From Arthrobacter sp. OY3WO11 (GTDB taxonomy: Bacteria > Actinomycetota > Actinomycetes > Actinomycetales > Micrococcaceae), in assembly GCF_001641125.1 (NCBI RefSeq), contig NZ_LWLP01000001.1, positions 2,156,715-2,220,714 on the forward strand: 64,000 nucleotides of DNA. The letters run 5' to 3'. The number at the start of each line of letters is the position of its first letter. Positions within the stretch are counted from its first letter, which is position 1. Position numbers and translations under genes: made by a program. A model generated the notes under the pieces. That model was not told the origin of the DNA. It did no database searches and saw only the letters and a list, made by a program, of their open reading frames with translations. Below, in pieces: positions 1 through 7,655 of this stretch.

Positions 1-1210
1 CTCGACGGCGCCGCTGCCGCTGGCCCCCGGGAGGCAGCCGAGGTGGTGGCCGCCGTGGCCAGTGATGCGCGGGCTCCCGGTCTCCTGTCCGAGCTCCGAA
101 GCGATAAACGGACCGGCCGGCCGGCGCTGGGCAGACCGAAAGCCGCGCCTCCAGGTCCTGGCGCAGCAAGCACCACTGCCTGACGCTCCCGCGCTCCCGC
201 ATCATGCCGGCGGGAGCGCACTGGTGGGCGCCGTCGTCGCCCTTGCCTTCCCCGACCGTGTGGCACGCAGGGTTCCCGGCGACGGTCCGGAGCGTTACCT
301 GCTGTCCTCCGGAACCCGGGCAGGGCTCCCCTCAGGAAGCAGCCTTGCCGGGCACGAATGGCTGGCAGTGGCTGAGGTGTCCCGCGGCGAGGGCAGGGAC
401 TCGGCCGGTACCGGCGCCGTGATCCGCGCCGCAGCCCCGCTCTCGGCCGGCCTCGCCGAATCAGCCGCGTCCCACCTCCTGGTCGAGACCGTAGAGGCGG
501 CCTTGACGCAGGGCCGGGTCACCGCACGCCGTGTCCGGCGGCTGGGCGCGATCGTACTCGCCTCCACCCCCGTGCGTCCTTCGCCTGCCGAGGGCCGGGC
601 CGCGGTGGCAGCAGCGCTGCGGAAGGAGGGACTCGCCGCCCTCAGCTGGTCGACGGCGGCAGACGCCCTGCGCAGGCGGCTCGCCTTCCTGCACCGCGAG
701 CTGGGGGAGCCATGGCCGGACGTGTCGGAGGCCGGCCTCCTCCGCCGGCTGCAGGACTGGCTCGGACCCGAGCTTGAGTCGCTTGCCGCCGGCGCGGACG
801 TCAACACTGTTGACCTTGCCGAGCCCCTGCGGCGGCTGCTTCCCTGGCCGGAGGCAGCCAGGATGGACGAGCTCGCGCCCGAATCGCTGGAAGTTCCCAG
901 CGGCTCGAGGGTACGGATTGAGTACCCCGAGTGGTCTGATGTGACGGCGCCGCCGGTGGTGGCCGTGAAACTCCAGGAGTGCTTTGGTCTGGCCGCGACG
1001 CCCCGCCTGGTCAACGGCCGGGTGCCGGTGCTGTTCCATCTGCTCTCACCGGCCCGGCGCCCGCTGGCTGTCACCGGCGACCTGACGTCATTCTGGTCCG
1101 GGCCCTACGCGCAGGTCCGCGCCGAAATGCGGGGCCGCTACCCCAAGCATCCCTGGCCCGAAGATCCCTGGTCCGCGCCCGCCACTGCACGGACCAAACA
1201 GCGGAAATAG
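1..1210 (+). pseudogene. hrpB: ATP-dependent helicase HrpB, C-terminal part, apparently frameshifted
   Basis: This is the 3' part of a DEAH-type HrpB helicase gene whose 5' part lies left of the window. The C-terminus carries the HrpB_C signature (RPLAVTGDLTSFW, then GRYPKHPWPEDP) and ends in a basic tail. From base 1 to about 110 the coding frame by codon usage is frame 1 (EVVAAVASDARAPGLLSELR), which hits TGA at 181-183. From about base 120 onward frame 2 carries the protein through to 1210. The switch falls in or near the CCGGCCGGCCGG run at 110-122, so one base appears to be inserted, or two lost, relative to an intact gene. It could be a true inactivating mutation or a sequencing error in a GC-rich run. 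The family identity is firm; the broken status is inference. Confidence 0.72.
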
Positions 1211-1364
1211 CGTCCCGCCGGGACGGCCTCCCCGGCCCGTGTTCCGTGCGTGAGATGTCCGATACACGCTTGTTACTTCGCGTCGACGCGCTGAAACATG
1301 CGCCGCATAGGCTCGTTTCCACCTGGACAGAGTGGTCCACACGCAGACATGGAAGGACCTACAG

Positions 1365-1517
1365 ATGTTTCTTTTCAACAACTTCAATCTCCTGCTCGAC
1401 GGCCGCCGGAGCGATGACAGCCGGTTCCACGCAGGTGGCACCGGAAGCACGGAATTCCCCGAAGGGCAGCTCACCTCCGCAGCCTGGGAAGGCTGGTGGC
1501 ACGAAGAAGCGGCCTGA
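1365..1517 (+). CDS. small protein of unknown function (50 aa)
   Basis: A short open frame begins with ATG at 1365. It is preceded by a good Shine-Dalgarno, GGAAGGA at 1351-1357, seven bases upstream. The product starts MFLFNNFNLLLDGRRSDD and ends in a tryptophan-rich acidic tail (WEGWWHEEAA). It has no signal peptide and no clear membrane segment. I do not recognise a family. It sits alone in the gap between hrpB and the convergent hydrolase gene, so it probably has its own promoter. The ribosome binding site and the non-random composition (aromatic and charged termini) argue that it is expressed. An upstream in-frame start at 1332 exists but lacks such a site. Confidence 0.45.
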   Translation: MFLFNNFNLLLDGRRSDDSRFHAGGTGSTEFPEGQLTSAAWEGWWHEEAA

Positions 1518-1560
1518 CGGACGGTCTTCCGCAGGGCCGGCCCCGGGACCTTTCCGGGCG

Positions 1561-2238
1561 TCAGCCGGCGGCGCGGATAAAGCGGGCCACCGGCTCCGCC
1601 AGGGAGGCACCCACCTCTGCTGCGGAACGCTTGAGGCCCGCCACCGCAAAGGAATGGTCGCCGCCCTCCACCCACTGCAGGACGGCTGACGGCCCGATCC
1701 TGCCCACGACATCCTCAAGGAGTTTGGGGGTAGCGAAGGTGTCCCGGCTGCCCTGCAGGAAAAGCATCGGCGCGGTGATGCCGTACAGGTGCCCGTCCCG
1801 GAGTTTGTCGGGTTTCCCCGGAGCATGCAGGGGGTATCCCAGGTACACCAGGCCGGCGGCTTCCATCCCCTCTGCCACGGCCATGGATGCCATCCGTCCG
1901 CCGAACGATTTGCCGGCCGCCCACAGTGGACCGGTATCACCGTGTTCCGCCGCCCGCTCCGCCGCGGCGGCCACTGCGGCCCGCCAGGCGGCAATGGCGG
2001 CGGGCGGGCGGTCCGGAAATTTCCGCCCCGCCTCCCGGTAGGGGAAGTTGAAGCGAAGGGTGGCAACGCCCAGGGAGTTCAGCCCATCGGTAAACCCGCG
2101 CAGGAAGGGGTGCTCCATGCCTGCCCCGGCACCATGGGCCACCACCACGGTGGCGGACGGGCTGCCGGGGCGGGCAAAGACGGCAGACACCGTGCCCTCG
2201 CCCACAGCGATATGGAAGTCTGATTCTGAAACGGACAT
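1561..2238 (-). CDS. alpha/beta hydrolase (TEX30/KANL3-type, dienelactone-hydrolase-like)
   Basis: A 225-residue cytoplasmic alpha/beta hydrolase. The oxyanion region HGAGAG is at residues 35-40. The nucleophile elbow GKSFGG puts Ser111 in the classical G-x-S-x-G setting. Asp166 (QGSRDTF) and His195 (GGDHSF) complete the triad. The spacing and the HGAGAGMEHPF motif match the small hydrolases annotated as KANL3/TEX30 or dienelactone-hydrolase-like, whose natural substrates are mostly unknown. ATG at 2236-2238 has a GGAGG immediately upstream. It is convergent with the small gene at 1365 and divergent from the LigD-type polymerase gene at 2307. An esterase or acyl-hydrolase activity is a reasonable family inference, but no substrate can be read from sequence. 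Confidence 0.82.
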   Translation of the reverse strand: MSVSESDFHIAVGEGTVSAVFARPGSPSATVVVAHGAGAGMEHPFLRGFTDGLNSLGVATLRFNFPYREAGRKFPDRPPAAIAAWRAAVAAAAERAAEHGDTGPLWAAGKSFGGRMASMAVAEGMEAAGLVYLGYPLHAPGKPDKLRDGHLYGITAPMLFLQGSRDTFATPKLLEDVVGRIGPSAVLQWVEGGDHSFAVAGLKRSAAEVGASLAEPVARFIRAAG

Positions 2239-2294
2239 GCCTCCATCTTGCCGGACCGGCTGCGCAAATCTGCCGGGCCTCCGATGCGGGGGTG

Positions 2295-2300
2295 TACGTT
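2295..2300 (+). promoter_or_regulatory. -10 box of a leaderless promoter (LigD-like gene)
   Basis: TACGTT lies six bases before the ATG at 2307, so transcription would start at or next to the A of the start codon. No Shine-Dalgarno precedes 2307. This supports 2307 over the in-frame GTG at 2292. Confidence 0.5.
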
Positions 2301-2306
2301 GTCCCC

Positions 2307-3329
2307 ATGGCGAGTGAACAGAGCACCCTCACAGTCCCGGGCCCCCACGGCGAGCGCGAGATGCGCATCTCCAGCCCCAGCAGGGTGATCTGGCCCGAAC
2401 CCGGAATCACCAAACTCGACCTGGCGAGGTACATCACCGACGTCGGGGAGGCGTTCATCGCTGCCAACGGCGGCAGGCCGGTGGCGCTGCAGAGGTTCTC
2501 CGGCACCATCGAAGGGGAGATGTTCTTCTCCAAGAACCCGCCCAAGGGCGCCCCGGAGTTCATCCGGTCCACCCCCGTGGTCTTCCCGAGCGCCCGGTCG
2601 CACCCCATGCTGATACTTGACGAACCCGCCGCTGCGGTGTGGGCCGTGCAGATGAACACCATCGTGTTCCACCCCTGGCCTTCACGCGCAGACAACACGG
2701 ACAACCCCGACCAGCTCCGCATCGATCTTGACCCCCAGCCTGGAACGGACTTCGACGACGCCGTCCCGGCCGCCCTGGCGCTGAAGGAGGTGCTGGCAGA
2801 GGCAGGCCTGGAATGCTTCATCAAGACTTCCGGCAACCGTGGACTCCACGTCTATGCGCCCATCGAACCCGCCCGGGAGTTCCTTGACGTCCGGCATGCC
2901 GTGATCGCCGCGGCCCGGGAACTGGAACGCCGCATGCCGGACCAGGTCACCACGGCCTGGTGGAAGGAAGAGCGCGGCCAGCGTGTGTTCGTGGACTTCA
3001 ACCAGGCCAACCGGGACCGGACCATCGCCGGCGCCTACAGCCCGCGGCCGCTGGCCCATGCTCCGGTGTCCTGCCCCATCACCTGGGACGAGCTGGAACG
3101 CGTGGACCCGAAAGACTTCACCATCCTGACTGTGCCGGACCGGCTTAAGACGGTCGGTGATCCTTGGGCTGACATGCACAGCAAGCCCGGGACCATTGAC
3201 ACCCTGCTCGGGTGGTGGGACCGCGACCTCAAGTCCGGGCTCGGAGAGCTCCCCTTCCCGCCGGACTACCCCAAAATGCCGGGCGAGCCGCCCCGGGTGC
3301 AGCCCAGCAGGGCGCGGAAACAGGACTAG
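2307..3329 (+). CDS. LigD-type polymerase domain protein (stand-alone PolDom / AEP primase family)
   Basis: A 340-residue archaeo-eukaryotic-primase-type polymerase, homologous to the POL domain of the non-homologous end-joining protein LigD. The catalytic metal motif is D140-L-D142 within RIDLDPQPG. The nucleotide-binding motif SGNRGLHVY starts near residue 175. The third acidic residue is Asp230 in VFVDFNQ. There is no ligase or phosphoesterase domain, and no ku or ligase gene lies beside it. Proteins of this kind fill gaps, preferring ribonucleotides, during end joining or base-excision-type repair. The gene appears to be transcribed as a leaderless mRNA from a box at 2295-2300. The ATG at 2307 is preferred over the GTG at 2292 for that reason. 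Family assignment is firm; the pathway role is inferred. Confidence 0.85.
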   Translation: MASEQSTLTVPGPHGEREMRISSPSRVIWPEPGITKLDLARYITDVGEAFIAANGGRPVALQRFSGTIEGEMFFSKNPPKGAPEFIRSTPVVFPSARSHPMLILDEPAAAVWAVQMNTIVFHPWPSRADNTDNPDQLRIDLDPQPGTDFDDAVPAALALKEVLAEAGLECFIKTSGNRGLHVYAPIEPAREFLDVRHAVIAAARELERRMPDQVTTAWWKEERGQRVFVDFNQANRDRTIAGAYSPRPLAHAPVSCPITWDELERVDPKDFTILTVPDRLKTVGDPWADMHSKPGTIDTLLGWWDRDLKSGLGELPFPPDYPKMPGEPPRVQPSRARKQD

Positions 3330-3382
3330 CCCACCCCGGAAGGGGCGGGCAGCCGTGGATAAACCTGCGTCCGGACCGGTTG

Positions 3383-3416
3383 GTGGGACGGGCTATTTAG
3401 TGGGACCGGCTATTCG
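3383..3416. repeat. 17-bp imperfect tandem duplication over the 3' end of the yciO-like gene
   Basis: Two adjacent 17-base copies (3383-3399 and 3400-3416) both read GTGGGAC then G or C then GGCTATT, and differ at three positions. The second copy contains the stop codon of the minus-strand gene. It looks like a local slippage duplication at the gene end; no function is evident. Confidence 0.6.
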
Positions 3417-4030
3417 AAGCGGGACGGGTCCCCTGTTCCGCGACGGACCACCTCCGCCACGCCGCTGGAAAAATCAATAACGGTAGTGGGTTCGGAACCA
3501 CAGTCACCGGCATCGATCACGGCGTCCACCTGGTGGTCCAGGCGCTCCTTGATTTCCCACCCCTCGGTCAGCGGGTCTTCCTCGTCGGGCAGCAGCAAGG
3601 TGCTTGAGAGCAGCGGCTCGCCCAGTTCTGCCAGCAGTGCCTGGACCACGCGGTTGTCCGGGATCCTCACACCCACGGTCTTCTTCTTGGGATGCAGCAG
3701 GCGCTTGGGAACTTCCTTCGTTGCCGGAAGAATGAAGGTGTAGCCGCCCGGGGTGACTCCCTTGATGCTGCGGAACACATCGTTCCCGATGTTCACGAAC
3801 TGTCCCAGCTGGGCAAAGTCCCGGCAGACCAGCGTGAAGTGGTGTTTGTCGTCCAGGCGGCGGATGCTCCTGATCCGGTCCAGGGCGTCCCGGTTTCCCA
3901 CCTGGGCACCCAGCGCATAGCAGGAATCCGTGGGGTAGGCGATCAGGCCGCCGTCGAGCACTATCTTGACCGCCTGGGTGATGGCGCGCGGCTGGGGGTC
4001 CTGGGGGTGAACGTCAAAGTATCTGGCCAT
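3410..4030 (-). CDS. yciO: YciO-family protein (Sua5/YciO/YrdC superfamily)
   Basis: A 206-residue protein opening MARYFDVHPQDPQPRAI, closely matching the layout of Escherichia coli YciO (FYIHPDNPQQR start, YPTDS..ALG, a basic segment ending in IPDNR, STLLLP, and PTTVIDFSSG near the end). The superfamily includes the threonylcarbamoyl-AMP synthases for the t6A tRNA modification. This branch differs at the K-x-R site used by YrdC/Sua5: the sequence here is LDDKHHFTL. YciO proteins should therefore not be assumed to be the main t6A enzyme. The start is ATG 4030, because a TAGGCT box sits seven bases upstream and because YciO proteins begin here. An upstream in-frame start (4057) would place the promoter inside the gene. 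Confidence 0.85.
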   Translation of the reverse strand: MARYFDVHPQDPQPRAITQAVKIVLDGGLIAYPTDSCYALGAQVGNRDALDRIRSIRRLDDKHHFTLVCRDFAQLGQFVNIGNDVFRSIKGVTPGGYTFILPATKEVPKRLLHPKKKTVGVRIPDNRVVQALLAELGEPLLSSTLLLPDEEDPLTEGWEIKERLDHQVDAVIDAGDCGSEPTTVIDFSSGVAEVVRRGTGDPSRFE

Positions 4031-4037
4031 GACCCAG

Positions 4038-4043
4038 AGCCTA
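4038..4043 (-). promoter_or_regulatory. -10 box of a leaderless promoter (yciO)
   Basis: TAGGCT on the minus strand ends seven bases before the ATG at 4030. No ribosome binding site intervenes. Confidence 0.5.
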
Positions 4044-4161
4044 CGGCCCAGTGGCACACTTGTGCACCACCCGTCCCGTTTCCCCTACCACCGGCCCCTG
4101 CTTTGGGGCAGGATGGTGACTGGTTCCACCATGTTCCGTCCCCACGCCAAGGAGATCCATC

Positions 4162-4602
4162 ATGCCGACCACCCTGAATCCCTACCTCAGCTTCCGCGAC
4201 AACGCCCGCGAGGCGATGACCTTCTACGAGTCCGTTTTTGGCGGCGAGCTGACCTTGAGCACTTTCGGCGAGTTCCAGGCCAGTGACGATCCTGCGGAGT
4301 CGGAGAAGATCATGCATGGCATGCTCACCACCAGCAAGGGGATGGTGCTGATGGGCGCCGACACTCCGAACAGCATGGGGTACACGCCGGGGGCGTCCAT
4401 ATCCATCTCCCTCAGCGGCGACGATGAAGCGGAACTTCGCGGCTACTACGAGAAGCTCAGCGGCGACGGCGGCACGGTGACCGTGCCCATGGAGCAGTCG
4501 CCGTGGGGTGACATTTTCGGCATGTGCACGGACCGCTTTGGCGTGGCCTGGCTGGTCAACGTCAACAGCGCCCAGGGCGCCGCGGGAACCCCCCAGGGGT
4601 GA
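4162..4602 (+). CDS. VOC-superfamily PhnB-like protein
   Basis: A 146-residue glyoxalase-fold (vicinal oxygen chelate) protein of the PhnB / 3-demethylubiquinone-methyltransferase-like group. It opens with NPYLSFRDNAREAMTFYESVFGGE, the standard start of this family. The remaining strands are recognisable: a central HGMLTT segment, an ISLSGDD segment, and the closing DIFGMCTDRFGVAWLVN. A strong Shine-Dalgarno, AAGGAG at 4149-4154, precedes the ATG. Despite names in databases these are not methyltransferases, and the substrate is unknown. It stands alone between yciO (divergent) and an uncharacterised membrane-anchored gene. Confidence 0.82.
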   Translation: MPTTLNPYLSFRDNAREAMTFYESVFGGELTLSTFGEFQASDDPAESEKIMHGMLTTSKGMVLMGADTPNSMGYTPGASISISLSGDDEAELRGYYEKLSGDGGTVTVPMEQSPWGDIFGMCTDRFGVAWLVNVNSAQGAAGTPQG

Positions 4603-4681
4603 TCCCCCTTCTGGCGTGGGCCGCTTCCTGAGGAGGATGCGGGTTCTTGAGGAGGGTGCCGGGCGGTGCAAGGATTAACGC

Positions 4682-5368
4682 GTGGAATCGCTCTTTGAGT
4701 TCCTTGACGACAAATGGTGGCTGGTCTTCCCTGCGATCGCCTTCGCCGGGCATTGGACAAACTCGCTGCGGACAGCCGGTGAGGGGCGGCACCAGCGAAG
4801 AGTGGAGCTGTACAAGCTCAAGAACCAGTCCCGCGAACTCGAAAAGGCTTCCGCAGCGGACGTCGAAGCGCTTGTTGCCACCCACGACGCCATCAACAAG
4901 CGCTGGCTGGACTACGAGCTGGACGTTGGCAAGCCTATCGATTTTCCGCTCATGACCGATGTCCGGGAGCCACTCACCGTGACCTTCCTCCGGGCGAAAA
5001 GGGAGGCGGACGGTCAGCGCCCGGTTTCCCCTGCGGACATGGCCTCGCCGTCGCGGCTGGAGGCTTACCGGAAGGCCGTCAACAGCTTCGCGGTGGCGCT
5101 GGACGTGGCCGAACGTGAAGCCCGCCGGATCAGGGACAGCAAATTCACAGGCCCGGAACGTGAACGCCTTGCCACCGCCCGGCAGTTGCTCAGGATCGCC
5201 GGGGACCATGCCGCCACGCCAGCCGAGCGGCAGGCGGCCTACAAGCGCGCCCGCCGCGAACTGGATGGTCTGATCGTCCTGCCGGATGCCACCGTTGCTG
5301 CCCTGGAAGGGCAGGTAGCGCCAGGGCTTGACGCCGGCCGGGAACCGTCCGACTCCCCCCGCCGCTAG
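4682..5368 (+). CDS. uncharacterised protein with one N-terminal membrane segment
   Basis: A 228-residue protein starting at GTG 4682, with AAGGA at 4670-4674 as ribosome binding site. Residues about 10-25 (KWWLVFPAIAFAGHW) could form a single hydrophobic anchor. Everything after is soluble, highly charged and mostly helical, with likely coiled-coil stretches (YKLKNQSRELEKASAADVEAL) and a proline-rich tail. I do not recognise a domain of known function. The topology suggests an inner-face membrane-tethered protein. The next gene, a HAD-like phosphatase, starts 18 bases downstream, so the two are probably co-transcribed. Just upstream (about 4629-4658) is a duplicated TGAGGAGG-containing segment. 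Confidence 0.65.
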   Translation: MESLFEFLDDKWWLVFPAIAFAGHWTNSLRTAGEGRHQRRVELYKLKNQSRELEKASAADVEALVATHDAINKRWLDYELDVGKPIDFPLMTDVREPLTVTFLRAKREADGQRPVSPADMASPSRLEAYRKAVNSFAVALDVAEREARRIRDSKFTGPERERLATARQLLRIAGDHAATPAERQAAYKRARRELDGLIVLPDATVAALEGQVAPGLDAGREPSDSPRR

Positions 5369-5386
5369 GTTTTCTGGACTCCCGCC

Positions 5387-5893
5387 GTGACCCGCACGCT
5401 CTATATCGACGTCGACGGCGTTATCTGTCCTTTCGGACCGGAAGGCGCCAGCGGCTGGGGAAACGGCTGGAAACATGCCACCGCGGGGCTCCTGCCCGTG
5501 GCCTACGCGCCGGAACTTGTGGCCGCCCTGAACGGAGTTGCCGCGATGGCAGGGGTGCGGTGCGTCTGGCTTACGAGCTGGGAAGAACTCGCCCCGCAGT
5601 ATCTGTGCCCGGCTATCGGCCTGGACGGGGCACGGTGGCCATACCTGACGGCGGATGGGGCAGGAACGGGCGCCGGCTGGTGGAAGCTTCGGGCCATTCA
5701 GGACGATGTGGAAGAGACCGGTCCGGAAGCCGCGGCCTGGATCGATGACCAGCTCGCGTTCGAGGCGGAGGCGCAATCCTGGGCCAGGCTCCTTGGCCGC
5801 CGGATCCTGGCCTTGTCCCCGGACCCGAGGCGCGGAATCTCGCCTGCCGAACTGCAGCGGGTGCAGTCATTTCTGGCGCGGCCGCTGTTTTGA
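5387..5893 (+). CDS. HAD-fold phosphatase-like protein
   Basis: A 168-residue protein with an N-terminal HAD motif I, YIDVDGVICPFGP (Asp8 and Asp10), followed by a VWLTSWEE motif II and an acidic motif near the end (AAWIDDQLAFE). It resembles the small HAD-domain proteins related to the Swiss-Army-knife RNA-repair HAD family. The substrate is unknown. The start is GTG at 5387, eighteen bases after the preceding stop. No clear Shine-Dalgarno is visible, so translation may be coupled to the upstream gene. Membership of the HAD superfamily is secure; the specific activity is not. Confidence 0.7.
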   Translation: MTRTLYIDVDGVICPFGPEGASGWGNGWKHATAGLLPVAYAPELVAALNGVAAMAGVRCVWLTSWEELAPQYLCPAIGLDGARWPYLTADGAGTGAGWWKLRAIQDDVEETGPEAAAWIDDQLAFEAEAQSWARLLGRRILALSPDPRRGISPAELQRVQSFLARPLF

Positions 5894-6046
5894 CCTGATG
5901 CCGGGGACGCGTACGATCGATAAGGTTTCACGCCGGTTGTATTAACGCCACAGGTCATTCCAAGCGAACAGCTGGTGAATTATGCTGTGCAAGGCAGCCG
6001 GGGGAGATGAAACTGCTGAACGTCGACTCTGCAGATTGGGCAACAG

Positions 6047-7300
6047 GTGGATATCACCTTCATGGTGGCGCTGGTCATCGCACTGGCACTATTTTTCGAC
6101 TTCACGAACGGCTTCCATGACACCGCGAATGCCATGGCCACGCCCATTGCAACCGGCGCCATCAAGCCGAAGACCGCGGTGACCCTGGCGGCCATCCTTA
6201 ACCTCGTGGGGGCATTCCTGTCCACCGAGGTGGCCAAGACGGTCTCCGGCGGAATCATCCGGGAAGGATCGGACGGCATCCAGATCACCCCGGACATCAT
6301 TTTTGCCGGCCTCATGGGCGCCATCCTCTGGAACATGATCACGTGGCTCAAGGGCCTGCCGTCGAGTTCCTCGCACGCTTTGTTCGGCGGTCTGATCGGC
6401 GCCGCGATCGCCGGCATCGGCTTCAACTCGATCAACCTCGAGGGCCTGATGCAAAAGGTCATCCTCCCCGCCATCTTCGCCCCGCTGATCGCCGGCATTG
6501 TCGCCTACATCTGCACGCGCCTGGCATACGCGCTGACGTCCCGGCATGACCCGGAGACCGGCAGCAAGCTCACCCAGAAGCGCGGCGGTTTCCGGACCGG
6601 ACAGATCTTCACCTCAAGCCTGGTGGCCCTGGCGCACGGCACCAACGACGCCCAGAAGACCATGGGTATCATCACGCTGGTCCTGATCGCCGCAGGCACC
6701 CAGGAGACCGGATCAGGCCCCCAGCTCTGGGTCATTGCCGCTTGTGCCTTCGCCATCGCCATCGGCACGTACGCCGGCGGATGGCGCATCATCCGCACCA
6801 TGGGTGCCGGTCTCACCGAGGTGAAGCCCGCCCAGGGTTTCGCGGCCGAGACCAGCACAGCGTCTGCGATCCTTGCGTCCTCGCACCTTGGCTTTGCCCT
6901 CTCCACCACCCAGGTGGCGTCCGGATCCGTTATCGGATCCGGCATGGGCCGGAAGGGGACCAGCGTCCGCTGGAGCATGGTGGGCAAGATCGCTCTTGGC
7001 TGGCTGTTCACTCTTCCGGCCGCAGGCATTGTGGGGGCCCTGACCGCCCTGCTGGTGAAGACCGGCGTCATCGGCGTCCTGATCGCCGCCGTCGCCGGCA
7101 CGGCGGCCGTCCTCTTTATGTTCTTCTACTCACGGAAGTCCGCCGTCGGCCACCACAACGCCATCGAGGTGGAGGAAGCCGGCCAGGCCGTGCGCTTCGC
7201 CAAGAAGAAGGCCATGGCGCGTGCCCGCGCCCATGCCAAAGCCAAGTCGCAGGCAAAGGCTGACGCTGACGCCGACAACCAGAAGGAGACTCAGCGATGA
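6047..7300 (+). CDS. pit: PiT-family inorganic phosphate transporter
   Basis: A 417-residue polytopic membrane protein of the PiT (PF01384) family, which imports phosphate or metal-phosphate complexes driven by the proton gradient. The two inverted family signatures are present: FFDFTNGFHDTANAMAT near residue 20, and ALAHGTNDAQKTMGIITLV near residue 190. GLPSSSSHALFGGLIG lies between them. Ten or so hydrophobic segments are visible, and the C-terminus is a basic Ala/Lys-rich tail (KKKAMARARAHAKAK). The GTG at 6047 is used because the first helix starts directly after it. Its stop overlaps the start of the next small gene by four bases (ATGA), which indicates translational coupling. Confidence 0.93.
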   Translation: MDITFMVALVIALALFFDFTNGFHDTANAMATPIATGAIKPKTAVTLAAILNLVGAFLSTEVAKTVSGGIIREGSDGIQITPDIIFAGLMGAILWNMITWLKGLPSSSSHALFGGLIGAAIAGIGFNSINLEGLMQKVILPAIFAPLIAGIVAYICTRLAYALTSRHDPETGSKLTQKRGGFRTGQIFTSSLVALAHGTNDAQKTMGIITLVLIAAGTQETGSGPQLWVIAACAFAIAIGTYAGGWRIIRTMGAGLTEVKPAQGFAAETSTASAILASSHLGFALSTTQVASGSVIGSGMGRKGTSVRWSMVGKIALGWLFTLPAAGIVGALTALLVKTGVIGVLIAAVAGTAAVLFMFFYSRKSAVGHHNAIEVEEAGQAVRFAKKKAMARARAHAKAKSQAKADADADNQKETQR

Positions 7301-7518
7301 AGTGGTTGGAACTCCTGACCGTTGCCGGCGCCACCCTGGCGGCCGCGGTAACAGTTGTGGTCCTGTACTCGCTCGGCGTGCGGCTCACCGCCATCGCAGC
7401 GGATGTCCAGCAGACGTCCCCGGGCATCAAGCGGTCCCTCGCCTACATCTGCTTCGGCCTGTGCAGCCTGGCAGTCCTCTTCGGGCTGTACCTGATCATC
7501 CCGTACTTCTCCGGCTGA
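7297..7518 (+). CDS. small two-helix membrane protein coupled to pit
   Basis: A 73-residue protein whose ATG overlaps the pit stop codon (ATGA), so it is almost certainly translated with the transporter. Two hydrophobic helices can be seen: about residues 3-25 (LELLTVAGATLAAAVTVVVLY) in outline, and about 47-70, separated by a polar loop (TAIAADVQQTSPGIKRS). No family name is recognised with confidence; similar small ORFs follow pit genes in related actinobacteria as I recall. A role as an accessory subunit of the phosphate transporter is an inference from overlap alone. Confidence 0.75.
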   Translation: MKWLELLTVAGATLAAAVTVVVLYSLGVRLTAIAADVQQTSPGIKRSLAYICFGLCSLAVLFGLYLIIPYFSG

Positions 7519-7643
7519 GCAGGCCTCCTGGTGCCGCTGCGCCAGGTTGACGACGGCATTGCCCAACATGGTCTTTGCTTGACCAGTTTCTGCTCACCCG
7601 TCTTTGGTCCAACCAGTCTCTGGCAGGCGCTGGTGCGGTTGGC

Positions 7644-7649
7644 TAGGCT
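7644..7649 (+). promoter_or_regulatory. -10 box of a leaderless promoter (DHFR-family gene)
   Basis: TAGGCT ends six bases before the ATG at 7656, and no Shine-Dalgarno is present. Confidence 0.5.
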
Positions 7650-7655
7650 TGGCCC

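Noticed and set aside
4562..5776. Long minus-strand frame of about 400 codons across 4.6-5.8 kb
   Set aside because: It opposes two plus-strand genes that have start signals and sensible domains; its product has no recognisable features.
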